Source: Nitrospirota bacterium
Lineage (GTDB): Bacteria; Nitrospirota; JACRHL01
Assembly: GCA_029881725.1 (NCBI GenBank)
Contig: JAOUMB010000006.1
Span: forward strand, 29,016 to 93,015
DNA length: 64,000 bases
Direction of reading: 5' to 3'
Both the position numbers and the translations under genes were made by a program. Below the pieces are notes generated by a model that did no database searches, was not told the origin of the DNA, and worked only from the letters and a program-made list of their open reading frames with translations. Within the stretch, counting starts at the first letter, position 1; every line of letters begins with the position of its first letter. This document shows, one piece after another, positions 41,663-52,486 of this stretch.

Positions 41663-43927
41663 ATGCTCATCGATATCAACGACGTAAAAAAACTGTATGC
41701 GCGCCTGGATGCGGTGCACGCCGCCGCCCGCAAGCGCACCGGCAAGCCGCTCACCGCCGCCGAGAAGATTCTGTTCTCGCACATGGATGATGCTGACAGC
41801 TGCGGCATTTCCCGCGGCAAGGACGACGTGTGGCTGCGCCCGGACCGGGTGGCCATGCAGGACGCCACCGCGCAGATGGCGATCCTCCAGTTCATGACCG
41901 CCGGCATGCCCAAGGCCGCCGTGCCGTCCACGGTGCACTGCGATCACCTGATCCAGGCCTACAAGGGTTCCCAGCAGGATCTTCTGGTGGCCGAGGACAC
42001 CAACAAGGAGGTCTACGACTTCCTGCGTTCGGCGGCCCAGCGCTACGGCATGGGTTTCTGGAAACCGGGCAGCGGCATCATCCACCAGGTGGTGCTGGAG
42101 AACTATGCGGTTCCGGGCATGATGATGATCGGTACCGATTCCCACACCCCCAACGCGGGCGGCATGGGCATGATCGCCATCGGCGTGGGTGGTGCGGATG
42201 CCGTGGACGTGATGACCGGCCAGGCACTTTCCACCCGCATGCCGAAGCTGGTGGGCATCAAGCTGACCGGCGAACTGTCCGGCTGGACCTCGGCCAAGGA
42301 CGTGATTCTGCGGGTGGCCCAGATCATGACCGTGAAGGGCGGCACCGGAAAGATCGTCGAATACTTCGGCCCCGGCGCCCGTTCCATCTCGGCCACCGGC
42401 AAGGGCACCATCACCAACATGGGTGCCGAGATCGGCGCCACCACCAGCCTGTTCGGCTATGACGAGTCCATGGCCCGCTACCTGCGCGCCACCGAGCGCG
42501 GCGCAGTGGCCGACCTGTGCGACCAGTACGCCAGCTACCTGACCGCCGATCCGGAAGTGGAAGCCAACCCGGAGCAGTTCTACGATGAGGTCATCGAGAT
42601 CAACCTGTCGGAGCTGGAGCCGCACGTGGTGGGGCCGCACACCCCGGACCTGGCGCGCAAGATCTCCGATCTGGCCGCCGAGACCGACCGCGAGGGATAC
42701 CCGGAGGCGTTGACCGCCGCCCTCATCGGCTCCTGCACCAACTCCTCCTACGAGGATCTGACCCGTGCCGTGGACGTGGCCCGTCAGGCCGCCGCCAAGG
42801 GGCTGAAGGCCAAGGCGTCGTTCATGATCAGCCCGGGTTCCGAGCGGGTTCAGGAGACCATCATCCGGGACGGCATCCTGGAAGGGTTCGAGCAGGTGGG
42901 CGGCATCGTGCTGTCCAACTCCTGCGGCCCCTGCATCGGCCAGTGGAAGCGGGACGACATCAAGAAGGGGGATGCCAACAGCATCATCACTTCGTTCAAC
43001 CGCAATTTCCGCGCCCGCAACGACTCCAACCCGGAGACCCGCGGCTTCATCGCCAGCCCGGAGATCGTGGTGGCCATGGGTCTGGCCGGCTCGCTGAAGT
43101 TCAACCCGCTGACCGACAGCCTGACCGCCGCCGACGGCACCAAGTTCAAGCTGGAAGCCCCCAAGGGCACCGAGTTGCCCGCTGGCGGCTTTGCGTCCAA
43201 GGATGCGGGTTACCTGGCGCCCATCGACAACGCCCCTCCGGTGCAGGTGGACCCGAACAGCGACCGCATTGCGCTGCTGGATCCGTTCCCCAAGCTGGAC
43301 CCGAAGGCCGACTATCAGGACATGCCAGTGCTGGTGAAGGCGCTGGGCAAGTGCACCACCGACCACGTGTCTCCGGCCGGTCCGTGGCTGAAGTACCGGG
43401 GGCACCTGGATAATATCAGCGGCAACATGTACATCGGCGCCACCAACGCCTTCACCCAGGAAGCGGGCAAGGGCACCAACGTGCTGACCGGCGAAAAAGG
43501 CTTGGACTACAACCTGGTGGCCCGTGACTACAAGGCCAAGGGCATCGGCTGGGTGGTGATCGCGGACGAGAATTACGGGGAGGGTTCCTCCCGTGAGCAC
43601 GCCGCCATGGAGCCGCGCCACCTGAACGGCCGCGCGGTGATCGCCCGCTCGTTTGCGCGCATCGCCGAGGCGAACCTCAAGAAGCAGGGTATTCTGCCGC
43701 TGACCTTCGCCAACGCCGCCGACTACGACAAGGTGAAGGAGGATGACCGCATCACCCTCACCGGTCTGGACTCCATCGCCCCCGGCAAGCCGGTGACCAT
43801 GGAGATCAAACACGCCGACGGTTCCGTGGATACCGCCACCCTGAATCACTCCCTGAACGACACCCACATCGGGTGGTTCCAGGCCGGTTCCGCGCTGAAC
43901 AAGATCCGCGAGGAGCAGAACGCGTAA
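41663..43927 (+). CDS. acnA: Aconitate hydratase
   Basis: 754 aa; [89 protein letters not shown]. Confidence 0.95.
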   Translation: MLIDINDVKKLYARLDAVHAAARKRTGKPLTAAEKILFSHMDDADSCGISRGKDDVWLRPDRVAMQDATAQMAILQFMTAGMPKAAVPSTVHCDHLIQAYKGSQQDLLVAEDTNKEVYDFLRSAAQRYGMGFWKPGSGIIHQVVLENYAVPGMMMIGTDSHTPNAGGMGMIAIGVGGADAVDVMTGQALSTRMPKLVGIKLTGELSGWTSAKDVILRVAQIMTVKGGTGKIVEYFGPGARSISATGKGTITNMGAEIGATTSLFGYDESMARYLRATERGAVADLCDQYASYLTADPEVEANPEQFYDEVIEINLSELEPHVVGPHTPDLARKISDLAAETDREGYPEALTAALIGSCTNSSYEDLTRAVDVARQAAAKGLKAKASFMISPGSERVQETIIRDGILEGFEQVGGIVLSNSCGPCIGQWKRDDIKKGDANSIITSFNRNFRARNDSNPETRGFIASPEIVVAMGLAGSLKFNPLTDSLTAADGTKFKLEAPKGTELPAGGFASKDAGYLAPIDNAPPVQVDPNSDRIALLDPFPKLDPKADYQDMPVLVKALGKCTTDHVSPAGPWLKYRGHLDNISGNMYIGATNAFTQEAGKGTNVLTGEKGLDYNLVARDYKAKGIGWVVIADENYGEGSSREHAAMEPRHLNGRAVIARSFARIAEANLKKQGILPLTFANAADYDKVKEDDRITLTGLDSIAPGKPVTMEIKHADGSVDTATLNHSLNDTHIGWFQAGSALNKIREEQNA

Positions 43928-43953
43928 GCGTTCCGTCTCCACGGCTCGCAAAA

Positions 43954-43998
43954 CAAAGGTCCCCCGGTCCGCCACAGGCCGGGGGACCTTTGTTTTTT
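43954..43998 (+). terminator. Rho-independent terminator after the aconitase gene
   Basis: CAAAGGTCCCCCGG (43954-43967) / CCGGGGGACCTTTG (43979-43992), perfect 14-bp stem followed by TTTTTT. Confidence 0.92.
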
Positions 43999-44068
43999 GC
44001 GCGGCGCCATGCTGCCGGGTATGATCGGACGTGCGAGGGTGCGGGAGATATCTCAGGGGGAAGAATCG

Positions 44069-44608
44069 ATGGACAAAAAACCATTTCTGACCGACGTGAA
44101 AACCTTGCGGGAACGCGCCCGCATGCACATTGAGCAGGGGGCCGTCACCGACAGTTACGGTGCCGACCGCCAGGTGGTCGTCCGTCTGCTCAACGAGGCC
44201 CTGGCCACCGAGATCGTCTGCGTGCTGCGCTACCGGCGGCACCACTTCATGGCGGCGGGCATCAACGCCCAGAGCGTGGCCGCCGAGTTCCTGCTGCACG
44301 CCAACGAGGAGCAGGCACACGCGGACCAGATCGCCGCGCGCATCGTGCAACTGGGGGGAGAACCGGATTTCTCGCCGGAAGGCCTGCTGGCCCGCAGCCA
44401 CGCGGAATACGTGGAGGGGAATTCCCTCACCGACATGATCCGCGAGGACCTGGTGGCGGAGCGGGTGGCCATCGACAGCTACCGGGAGATGATCAACTAC
44501 CTCGGGAACGGTGATTCCACCACCCGGCGCATGCTGGAAGGGATCCTCGCCATGGAGGAGGAGCACGCCGACGACCTGGCAAGCCTGCTGGCGGAGATGG
44601 GGGGCTAG
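44069..44608 (+). CDS. Ferritin-like / bacterioferritin-type four-helix protein
   Basis: RQVVVRLLNEALATEIVCVLRYRRHHFMAAGINAQSVAAEFLLHANEEQAHADQIAARIVQLGGEPDF...MLEGILAMEEEHADDLASLL. Confidence 0.85.
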   Translation: MDKKPFLTDVKTLRERARMHIEQGAVTDSYGADRQVVVRLLNEALATEIVCVLRYRRHHFMAAGINAQSVAAEFLLHANEEQAHADQIAARIVQLGGEPDFSPEGLLARSHAEYVEGNSLTDMIREDLVAERVAIDSYREMINYLGNGDSTTRRMLEGILAMEEEHADDLASLLAEMGG

Positions 44609-44753
44609 GGTAAGGTCCAGATCTGTTCTATGACCCTCGTCATATCCCTCCCGCCGCCGCGATCTGGTATCATTCTCCCCGCATTTACAAAAACTTGTTT
44701 GTAACGCCCGGCGGCCGGGATGGGTGGCCTCGGGTTGAAATATCGGAATCGCC

Positions 44754-45488
44754 ATGCAATCAACACCCATGAACCGCGCCAAGGCCATCGTGCTGGTGGC
44801 AGCGGGCACCATCGGCGGGGGTACCGCCGGGATACCGGTCTGGCAGTCGGTGGTTCAGGCCGCTTCCCTCGGATTTCTGATCTCGCTGGCGCTGGTCTAC
44901 GGCCAGTTCCGCATTCAGGCCAAGGGCATTCAGGGACGCGGCAGCTGGGAACGCACCAAGTGGCTCACCTTGGCGGGCGTGGTGTGGGGCGGTATTATCG
45001 GCTGGCTCACCAGCAGCGGGATTCTCGCCTTCGAATACGGCGTCAAGAGCGTCACCCACGGCTCCCACTATCCGCGCAACAACACCTTCGGCCTGCTGGT
45101 GGAGGGGGTGTCCCCGGAAATTCTGCCCACCATCTGTACCGGCGTGTTCGTGAGCGTGGCCCTGGGGCTGGCCTTCAGCCTGCTCAAGGAAGAGGACGCC
45201 ATGTGGTTCCTGCTGCCGTGGTGCGTGCCGCTGGGGTGGTGGACCGGCGCCGAGTCACTGGCCATCGGGCAGGCATTGGGGTACCTGAATTGGGAGTTCA
45301 TCGGTCCCGCCCAGACCCAGGGCATGCGCTTCGGAATTCCGTGGGTGGAATTCATGGTCATTTCCCGCTGGGCATTTATGAAGTCGGATGGTTCCCTGAA
45401 CGCCCTGCGCGCCCGCATCAAGGCCGAAGATGACGCCAAATGGGCTGCCGCCGCAGCCGGTTCCGGTGGCACTTCCTCCACATCCTGA
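44754..45488 (+). CDS. Multi-pass membrane protein of unknown function
   Basis: 244 aa with several hydrophobic spans (AIVLVAAGTIGGGTAGIP, LGFLISLALVYG, WLTLAGVVWGGIIGWL, TICTGVFVSVALGLAFSLL). Confidence 0.7.
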   Translation: MQSTPMNRAKAIVLVAAGTIGGGTAGIPVWQSVVQAASLGFLISLALVYGQFRIQAKGIQGRGSWERTKWLTLAGVVWGGIIGWLTSSGILAFEYGVKSVTHGSHYPRNNTFGLLVEGVSPEILPTICTGVFVSVALGLAFSLLKEEDAMWFLLPWCVPLGWWTGAESLAIGQALGYLNWEFIGPAQTQGMRFGIPWVEFMVISRWAFMKSDGSLNALRARIKAEDDAKWAAAAAGSGGTSSTS

Positions 45489-46183
45489 TGAAGCGGAACA
45501 CCATGCGTGTGCTGATTACCGCGGTGGCGGTGGCCCTGTCCGTGGCCACCCTGGGGGCGGGTGGTTGCCGGGAGGAGAGTCCGGCCATGAAAAAAGCCAA
45601 CCTGGGGCGGGCGTTCACCGAGCGCGGCGATACCGAACGCGCCATCCGCACCCTGAACGAGGCCATCCGGCTGGATCCTGAACTGGTCATGTCCTACGAA
45701 CTGCTGGGCGAAGCCCAACTGGCGGCGGGCAACCACGAGGAGGCCATCAAGAGCTTCCGCGAAACCGTGCGCCGCGATCCGGTACGAGACACCGCCCATA
45801 CCTCCCTTGGCTGCCTGCTACTGGCCACCGGCGGTGATCTGAACGAGGCCGAAACGGCCCTGGACGCGGCCATGCAGGTAAACCAGGCCGACAGCCGTTC
45901 CCTGGCTTGCATGGGCGCCCTGCGTCTGGAGCAGCGCGACATGACGCAGGCGGTGGCGATGAGCGAAAAGGCCATCTCCCTCAACCCGCAAAGCGTGCAG
46001 GCGCGGCTTAATCTGGGGCTGGCATTTATGGAAATGGGGCGCACCGAGGAGGCACGCACCCAGGTGGAGCAGGTCATCTCCCTGGCACGGGATAACGAGG
46101 CCGTGAAATCACAGGCCCGGATGCTGCTCGATGTGCTGTCCCACCCGTCCGTGCAGGGAGGCCCTGCGGACCCCTCCGGCTAG
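45488..46183 (+). CDS. TPR-repeat protein with N-terminal signal/lipoprotein-like sequence
   Basis: MRVLITAVAVALSVATLGAGGC then TPRs (AFTERGDTERAIRTLNEAIRLDPELVMSYELLGEAQLAAGNHEEAIKSFRETVRRDP). Confidence 0.82.
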   Translation: MKRNTMRVLITAVAVALSVATLGAGGCREESPAMKKANLGRAFTERGDTERAIRTLNEAIRLDPELVMSYELLGEAQLAAGNHEEAIKSFRETVRRDPVRDTAHTSLGCLLLATGGDLNEAETALDAAMQVNQADSRSLACMGALRLEQRDMTQAVAMSEKAISLNPQSVQARLNLGLAFMEMGRTEEARTQVEQVISLARDNEAVKSQARMLLDVLSHPSVQGGPADPSG

Positions 46184-46187
46184 CCGG

Positions 46188-46532
46188 TCACTCGTTGGCA
46201 ACACGCTCGCACAGGGCATCCAGATACCCGGCGCGGTCGCCAAACGGGCCTTCCCAGAACATGCGGTAGTTCTCCAGCCACTCCGCCGCTTCCGACAGCG
46301 GATTGGCCTTGAGACTGCAACGATGCACCCGGCCCTGGACGCGGCGCTGCATCAGACCGCATTCCTCCAGCACCTTCAGGTGCTTGGTGACGGCGGGCAG
46401 GCTCATGTTGAGCGGCGCGGCAAGCTCCCCCACGGAGCACTCGCCGGCCATCAGGCGGGCCAGGATCACACGGCGCGGCGGAGCCGACAGGGCGTGAAAC
46501 AGGCGATTCAGTGTTTGGTTTCGTTCGACCAT
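46188..46532 (-). CDS. ArsR/SmtB-family HTH transcriptional regulator
   Basis: LFHALSAPPRRVILARLMAGECSVGELAAPLNMSLPAVTKHLKVLEECGLMQRRVQGRVHRCSL, typical winged helix. Confidence 0.92.
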   Translation of the reverse strand: MVERNQTLNRLFHALSAPPRRVILARLMAGECSVGELAAPLNMSLPAVTKHLKVLEECGLMQRRVQGRVHRCSLKANPLSEAAEWLENYRMFWEGPFGDRAGYLDALCERVANE

Positions 46533-46648
46533 AGCGGGACTAAATGTAGCCGTTTCCCGCCACCTGTCAAATCAACGGGTTAAAGGTTACGTGTTGCACA
46601 ATTTCAAACAGATGCCCAATCCCTGCCGAATGGCGTAAACTGGTGGGC

Positions 46649-48160
46649 ATGACCGCACCGCTTACCGCCCTGAAGGCGGCCCTTAGTGAAATTCATGCCC
46701 TTGAAGGCGCTTCCCACCTGCTGGTGTGGGACCAGCACACCCACATGCCGCCGGGCGGGGAGGGTGCCCGGGGCGGACATCTGGCCGCGCTGAAAAATGT
46801 CATTCACCAGCGGGCCACCTCGCCGGAGCTGGGGCGCCTTCTGGAGGCGGCCGAGCGGCACCTGCCGGAACTGGACCCGGACGGGGACGATTCCTGCCTG
46901 ATCCGCGTGGCGCGGCGCGATTTTGAGCGTCAAACCCGCATCCCGTCCGATTACGTGGGGCGCTTTGCCGAGCACTCCGCCGATGGCTTTGCCGCATGGT
47001 CTAGGGCACGAGAGGCCAATGATTTTCAACTGGTGCGGCCGTTCCTGGAGCGCACGGTGGACCTGAGCCGGGAGTATTCCGGGTTTTTTCCGGCGGCCCA
47101 CGTGGCGGACCCGCTGATCGACCATTCCGATCCCGGCTGGACGGTGGCCACCATTACCCCGCTGTTTTCCGCCTTGCGTGAAGGGCTGGTGCCGCTGGTG
47201 GCGGCCATCGGTGAGCGCCCGCAACCGGAGTGCGGTTTTCTGTTTGGGGACTTTCCGGAACGGCAGCAGATGGCGCTCAGTCTGAAGTTGGCCGAGCGCA
47301 TCGGCTACGACACCGCCCGTGGCCGTCTGGACCTGTCCCTGCACCCGTTTTCCATCAGTTTTGCCGTGGACGACGTGCGCATCACCACGCGGGTAAAGAC
47401 CGACGACCTGACCGAGTGCCTGTTTTCCACCCTGCACGAGGCCGGGCACGGCATGTACGAGCAGGGAATCGGTGCGGCGCTGGACGGCACGCCGCTGGCC
47501 TCGGGCGCCTCCTCCGGTGTGCATGAAAGCCAGTCCCGCCTGTGGGAGAATCTGGTGGGCCGCTCCCGCCCCTTCTGGGATTTTGCCTGGGACGAACTGA
47601 CCACCGCCTTTCCGGCCCAGTTGTCGGGCGTGGGCGCGGATGAATTCCACCGGGCCATCAACCGCGTGCAGCCGTCCCTGATCCGCACCGATGCCGACGA
47701 GGTGACCTACAACCTGCACGTGATGATGCGCTTTGACCTGGAAATCGCCCTGCTGGATGGCAGCTTGAAGGTGTCCGATCTGCCCCGGGCGTGGGCGGAG
47801 CGCATCCAGTCCGACCTGGGGGTGAGTCCCACCGGCGACGCCGACGGCGCGCTTCAGGACGTGCACTGGTTTTGCGATCACGTGGGCGGGGCGTTCCAGG
47901 GATACACCCTGGGCAACCTGATGAGCGCCCAGTTTTTTGCGGCGGCACAGGCGGCCCATCCGAACCTGGCGGAGCGGATCGCTGAGGGCGATTTTGCCCC
48001 GCTGCTTGGTTGGCTGCGTGAACACCTGCACCGGCACGGCCGCAAGTTCGACGATCATCGCCTGATCCGGGATGCCACCGGCGGCGACCTGGCGGTCACC
48101 CCGTTTCTGGACTACCTGCGCGCCAAATACACCCCGCTGTATGGGCTTTCCGGCGCATGA
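46649..48160 (+). CDS. M32-family metallocarboxypeptidase (Taq-type)
   Basis: LLVWDQHTHMPPGGEGARGGHLAAL, FSTLHEAGHGMYEQGI (HExxH), SGVHESQSRLWENLVGRS. Confidence 0.94.
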   Translation: MTAPLTALKAALSEIHALEGASHLLVWDQHTHMPPGGEGARGGHLAALKNVIHQRATSPELGRLLEAAERHLPELDPDGDDSCLIRVARRDFERQTRIPSDYVGRFAEHSADGFAAWSRAREANDFQLVRPFLERTVDLSREYSGFFPAAHVADPLIDHSDPGWTVATITPLFSALREGLVPLVAAIGERPQPECGFLFGDFPERQQMALSLKLAERIGYDTARGRLDLSLHPFSISFAVDDVRITTRVKTDDLTECLFSTLHEAGHGMYEQGIGAALDGTPLASGASSGVHESQSRLWENLVGRSRPFWDFAWDELTTAFPAQLSGVGADEFHRAINRVQPSLIRTDADEVTYNLHVMMRFDLEIALLDGSLKVSDLPRAWAERIQSDLGVSPTGDADGALQDVHWFCDHVGGAFQGYTLGNLMSAQFFAAAQAAHPNLAERIAEGDFAPLLGWLREHLHRHGRKFDDHRLIRDATGGDLAVTPFLDYLRAKYTPLYGLSGA

Positions 48161-49137
48161 AACAAAACCGTCCCGACTGCTGGGTGCTGACCGACGGCCG
48201 TGCCAGCATGCGCAACCAGTGCCTGGGGTTGGCCGAGGCGCTGGGCATGGAGGCCATCCACAAACGGGCTGATCCCAAGGGGCTGCACCGCATCCTGCCA
48301 CCGGGTCTGTGGCCGCCATCGCTGGCCACCCAGGGAAAAAACGGGGACGTGCTCGCCCCGCCGTGGCCGCGTCTGCTGATCGCCTGCGGCCAGAACACGG
48401 TGCACCTGTCCATTGCCGTGCGCCGCGCCAGCCGGGGGCAGACGTTCACCGTGCAACTGGAGTCCCCCGGCGTTTCGCCACGTCATTTCGATCTGGTGGT
48501 GCCCCCCCTGCACGACGGGCTTACCGGGCGCAACGTGGTGCCCACCACCGGCACCATGCACCGGGTGACCGAATCCCGCCTGGCCGAGGCACGGATTCAT
48601 TTCGCCCCAAATTACGCCACGTTGCCCAGGCCGCTGGTGGGCGTGCTGGTGGGGGGCGACAGCCGCCGTTTCAAACTGACCGAAGCGGTTGCCAAGGCGC
48701 TGGCGGCGGGACTGAAAACGATGGTGGCGGCTGGGGCGGGGCTGCTGATTACCACCTCCCGCCGCACCGGCCCGAAGGCCGAGGCCATTCTGCGCGCCGC
48801 CTTCGGGCCCGATGACCCCGTAGCGTTCTGGGACGGGGAGGGTGAAAATCCCTACTACGGCTATCTGGCCCTGGCTGACATGCTGGTGGTCACCTGCGAC
48901 TCGGTGATGATGCTGTGTGAGGCCGTGGCCACCGGCAAACCAGTGCAGATGGTGACCCTGGAGGGGGGCGGCGGAAAATTCGCCCGCTTCCATCAGGCCC
49001 TGATGGAGCATGGCGCGGTGCGGCCGTTTGACGGCACCCTGGCCGGATGGAAATATGCCCCGATAAACGACGTTTTACGGGTTGCCGCAGAGGTGCGCAC
49101 CCGGCTAGAATCGCGAGGTCTTGTGGCTTCCGGTTAA
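48157..49137 (+). CDS. Mitochondrial-fission ELM1-family (DUF1022-like) protein
   Basis: WVLTDGRASMRNQCLGLAEALG...VQLESPGVSPRHFDLVVPPLHDGLTGRNVVPTTGTMHRVT...YYGYLALADMLVVTCDSVMMLCEAVATGKPV. Confidence 0.85.
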   Translation: MKQNRPDCWVLTDGRASMRNQCLGLAEALGMEAIHKRADPKGLHRILPPGLWPPSLATQGKNGDVLAPPWPRLLIACGQNTVHLSIAVRRASRGQTFTVQLESPGVSPRHFDLVVPPLHDGLTGRNVVPTTGTMHRVTESRLAEARIHFAPNYATLPRPLVGVLVGGDSRRFKLTEAVAKALAAGLKTMVAAGAGLLITTSRRTGPKAEAILRAAFGPDDPVAFWDGEGENPYYGYLALADMLVVTCDSVMMLCEAVATGKPVQMVTLEGGGGKFARFHQALMEHGAVRPFDGTLAGWKYAPINDVLRVAAEVRTRLESRGLVASG

Positions 49138-49193
49138 ACCCGGAACGCGTCCGGCCGGGCAGGGGGCACACCTTCAAGCAAAGGGGCGAATCG

Positions 49194-49820
49194 ATGGCGT
49201 ACATGAATCTGGATGTGCTGAAAAACGCCGAACGGGTGACCGATCCGTTCGACTTCGTGGTGGCCCCCGGTTTCTTGAACCCTGAATACGCCGAGGAGAT
49301 CTACCGGGATTTTCCGGCCATTGACCGGGGCGGCAGCTTTCCGGTCAGCGAACTGGACTATGGTCCCGCCTTTGCCCGGCTTCTGGACGAGGTGCAGGGA
49401 CCTGAATTCTGGGCCGTGATGTCGGAAATCTACGGCATCGACCTGTTCAAGTACCCGCAAATGATCACCGTGCGCGGGCGTTGCGTAAAGAAAGACGGGC
49501 GCATCCACCCGGATACCGAAACCAAGATCGTCACCTGCCTGATCTACCTGAACAAGCCCGGATGGCAGAGCCCCGACGGACGTCTGCGCATGCTGCGCAG
49601 CGCCACCGACCTGGAGGATTACGTGGCCGAGGCGCCGCCGGAATTCGGCACCCTGCTCACCTTCCGCCGGGCGGACAATTCCTATCACGGCCACACCCCG
49701 TTTGAGGGGGAGCGGCGCTCGATCCAGATCAACTGGGTGGTCAGCCAGGAGGTGGTGGACAAGGAACTGTCCCGGCACCGCATGTCGGCGCGCCTGAAAA
49801 AACTGGTTCCGTTCGCGTAA
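49194..49820 (+). CDS. 2OG-Fe(II) oxygenase-like protein
   Basis: RIHPDTETKIVTCLIYLNKPGWQ...GTLLTFRRADNSYHGHTPFEGERRSIQINWV; HxD...H arrangement of a double-stranded beta helix. Confidence 0.78.
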   Translation: MAYMNLDVLKNAERVTDPFDFVVAPGFLNPEYAEEIYRDFPAIDRGGSFPVSELDYGPAFARLLDEVQGPEFWAVMSEIYGIDLFKYPQMITVRGRCVKKDGRIHPDTETKIVTCLIYLNKPGWQSPDGRLRMLRSATDLEDYVAEAPPEFGTLLTFRRADNSYHGHTPFEGERRSIQINWVVSQEVVDKELSRHRMSARLKKLVPFA

Positions 49821-49917
49821 TCCGCCGCCGGATCCGGCGGTTCGCGGTACAATTTCCTGCCGGGAAGCTTAATGTCAGGCGCCGGGAAGCGCCGATAAGG
49901 GCTTCAGGGAGAGGGAA

Positions 49918-51321
49918 ATGCGAAAAGCCAAGATCATCTGCACCATCGGGCCCGCCTCTGCGTCGGAGGAGGCCATCACCCAACTGATACGCGCCGGCAT
50001 GGACGTGGCGCGCCTCAATTTTTCCCACGGGGACCATGCTTCGCACCGCGAGGTGATCGAGCGGGTGCGCCAGGTGGCGGAAAAGGAGGGCAGGCCGGTG
50101 GCCATTCTGCAGGATCTGCAGGGCCCCAAGATCCGCATCAGCCGGTTTGCCAATGGCCCGGTAACGGTGCACCGGGGCGGCACCTTCACCATTACCACCC
50201 GTGACGTGCCGGGGGATGAAACCATCGTCTCCACCCCGTACAAAAGCATGCCGCACGACGTGAAGCAGGGCGACCACGTGCTGCTGCACGACGGCCTGAT
50301 CCGCATGCAGGTGGAACAGACCACCGATACGGACACGGTTTGCACCGTGGTGGACGGCGGCCAGTTGTACGACCGCAGCGGCATAACCCTTCCGGGGGTG
50401 CGCATCAGCGAGCCGTCGCTGACCGACAAGGACCGCGACGACCTGGAGTTCGGCCTTGCAATGGGAGTGGATTTTGTGGCCCTGTCCTTCGTGCGCGAGG
50501 CGGACGACCTGAACGGCATTCGCGCCGCCATGGGGGATCATCAGGTGCCGGTGGTGGCCAAGCTGGAAACCACCCAGGCCCTGGATCATCTGGCCGAGAT
50601 CGTGGCCCGCTCCGATGCCATCATGGTGGCGCGGGGCGACCTGGGCGCGCAGATTTCCGCCGCACGGGTGCCGGTGGTGCAGAAGCACATCATCGAAACC
50701 TGCCACAACGCGGGCATCCCGGTGATTACCGCCACCCAGATGCTGGAATCCATGAGCAGCAACCCGATGCCCACCCGCGCCGAGGCGTCGGACGTGGCCA
50801 ACGCGGTGTTCGACGGCTCCGACGCAGTGATGCTCAGCGTGGAAACCGCCTTCGGGGACTATCCGATCAAAAGCTGCGAGACCATGGCCGACATCATTCG
50901 CGAGGCGGAAAAAAGCGATTATTTCCGCCTCGGGGAGCCGGCGGCGGTGGAGGGCGAGCTATCCGGCGCCCAGAGCATCTGCCGTGCGGCCTGGTATCTG
51001 GCCGAGCGGGGCAATGCGCGGGTGATGGTGGCGTTTACCACCACCGGCCTGACCGCCCGGCTGCTGGCCAAGTACCGCCCCTCCGCGCCGATCGTGGCGT
51101 TTACGCCATTTCCCCACGTCATGCGCCAGTTGGCCCTGTTGTGGGGGGTCATTCCCATGCAGATGGACTTCCAGCAGGAGCCGGAGAAGGCGGTGGCCGA
51201 AATGGCCGTGCGCCTGACCGCCTGCGGCATGCTCGGCTCCGGCGACCGGGCGGTGGTGACCGCCGGATCGTCGTTGCAGGAGGGCGGCACCAATCTGGTG
51301 CGGCTGTACACCCACCCCTGA
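49918..51321 (+). CDS. pyk: Pyruvate kinase
   Basis: MRKAKIICTIGPASASEEAITQLIRAGMDVARLNFSHGDHASH...MVARGDLGAQI...VITATQMLESMSSNPMPTRAEASDVANAVFDGSDAVMLSVETAFGDYP. Confidence 0.97.
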   Translation: MRKAKIICTIGPASASEEAITQLIRAGMDVARLNFSHGDHASHREVIERVRQVAEKEGRPVAILQDLQGPKIRISRFANGPVTVHRGGTFTITTRDVPGDETIVSTPYKSMPHDVKQGDHVLLHDGLIRMQVEQTTDTDTVCTVVDGGQLYDRSGITLPGVRISEPSLTDKDRDDLEFGLAMGVDFVALSFVREADDLNGIRAAMGDHQVPVVAKLETTQALDHLAEIVARSDAIMVARGDLGAQISAARVPVVQKHIIETCHNAGIPVITATQMLESMSSNPMPTRAEASDVANAVFDGSDAVMLSVETAFGDYPIKSCETMADIIREAEKSDYFRLGEPAAVEGELSGAQSICRAAWYLAERGNARVMVAFTTTGLTARLLAKYRPSAPIVAFTPFPHVMRQLALLWGVIPMQMDFQQEPEKAVAEMAVRLTACGMLGSGDRAVVTAGSSLQEGGTNLVRLYTHP

Positions 51322-51480
51322 TTGTGGGGAAAGGCCCCCTGCCCCGCCATCAAGGTGGCCTCCACTCCCAGGACCTTCCATTCCGCGCCGGACCCTTGGG
51401 ACTTGTCTCCGGTCTCCAATCAGGCCATCATCGGCCTGAGCCGCTCTGAGGTGGGGCGGCGCCAATCCGGGGGAGTTTCC

Positions 51481-52482
51481 ATGCCCATCCACGCCCACGC
51501 CGCTTCCGCCGCCAGACAGCAACTCGCCCCCTTCGACTACGAGCCGGCCCCTCTTGGCCCACACGATGTTGAAGTAACCATCACCCACTGCGGCATCTGC
51601 CACAGCGATGTACATCTGGTGGACAACGACTGGGGCGTGTCGTCCTATCCGCTGGTGCCGGGGCACGAGATCGTCGGTACGGTTTCCGCCGCCGGGGAAC
51701 GGGTCACCCACCTGCAAAACGGGCAGCGTGTGGGCATCGGCTGGCAGCGCGGCGCCTGCCTCACCTGCCGCTACTGCACCACCGGCCGGGAGCCCCTGTG
51801 CAAGGACAATCAGGCCACCTGTGCCGGGCATTACGGCGGGTTTGCCGACCGCATCCGGGTCGACTCGCGCTTTGCCTTTCCGATTCCCGATCGCCTGGCT
51901 TCGGAAAATGCCGCGCCCCTGCTGTGCGGCGGGATCACCGTCTATTCGCCGTTGCGGGACTTTGGCGTCACGCCGGACATGCGGGTGGGGGTGGTGGGGG
52001 TAGGCGGGTTGGGGCACCTGGCCCTGCAGTACGCGCGCGCCTGGGGGTGCGAGGTGACCGCATTTTCGCACAGCCCGGACAAGGAGCAGGCCGCACTCGC
52101 CTTTGGCGCCCACCGGTTTGTGACCTCCACCGACGCCGGGGCGGTGCGCCGCGCCGGAGGGCTGGATTTCATCCTGTCCACGGTCAGCGCCGATCTGGAC
52201 TGGAATGCCTATCTGGATGCCCTGGCCCCCGGCGGAACCCTGTGCGTGGTGGGGGTGCCGCAGTCCGCAATCTCCGTGCCGGCCTTTGCACTCATCGGGG
52301 GACAGAAGCGCGTGGTTGGAAGCCCCATTGGCGGACGGGCCGCGATCATGGAAATGTTGGACTTTTCCGCCCGGCACGGTATTGTTGCAACCACCGAAGC
52401 GGTGCCGTTTTCCGAGGTGAACCCGGCGCTTGAAAAGGTGCGCAACAACACCGTTCGTTACCGGATGGTGCTCACCGGTTGA
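51481..52482 (+). CDS. Zinc-dependent NAD(P) alcohol dehydrogenase (CAD/YahK-like)
   Basis: ITHCGICHSDVHLVDNDWGVSSYPLVPGHEIVGTV, CLTCRYCTTGREPLCKDNQATC, GVGGLGHLALQYARAWGCEV. Confidence 0.92.
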   Translation: MPIHAHAASAARQQLAPFDYEPAPLGPHDVEVTITHCGICHSDVHLVDNDWGVSSYPLVPGHEIVGTVSAAGERVTHLQNGQRVGIGWQRGACLTCRYCTTGREPLCKDNQATCAGHYGGFADRIRVDSRFAFPIPDRLASENAAPLLCGGITVYSPLRDFGVTPDMRVGVVGVGGLGHLALQYARAWGCEVTAFSHSPDKEQAALAFGAHRFVTSTDAGAVRRAGGLDFILSTVSADLDWNAYLDALAPGGTLCVVGVPQSAISVPAFALIGGQKRVVGSPIGGRAAIMEMLDFSARHGIVATTEAVPFSEVNPALEKVRNNTVRYRMVLTG

Positions 52483-52486
52483 GAAA

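Noticed and set aside
41636-44812. 1058-aa minus-strand ORF opposite the citryl-CoA lyase/aconitase/ferritin genes
   Set aside because: Antisense shadow ORF: His/Gly/Gln/Arg-rich, no recognisable domain, and the plus strand encodes clearly conserved enzymes.
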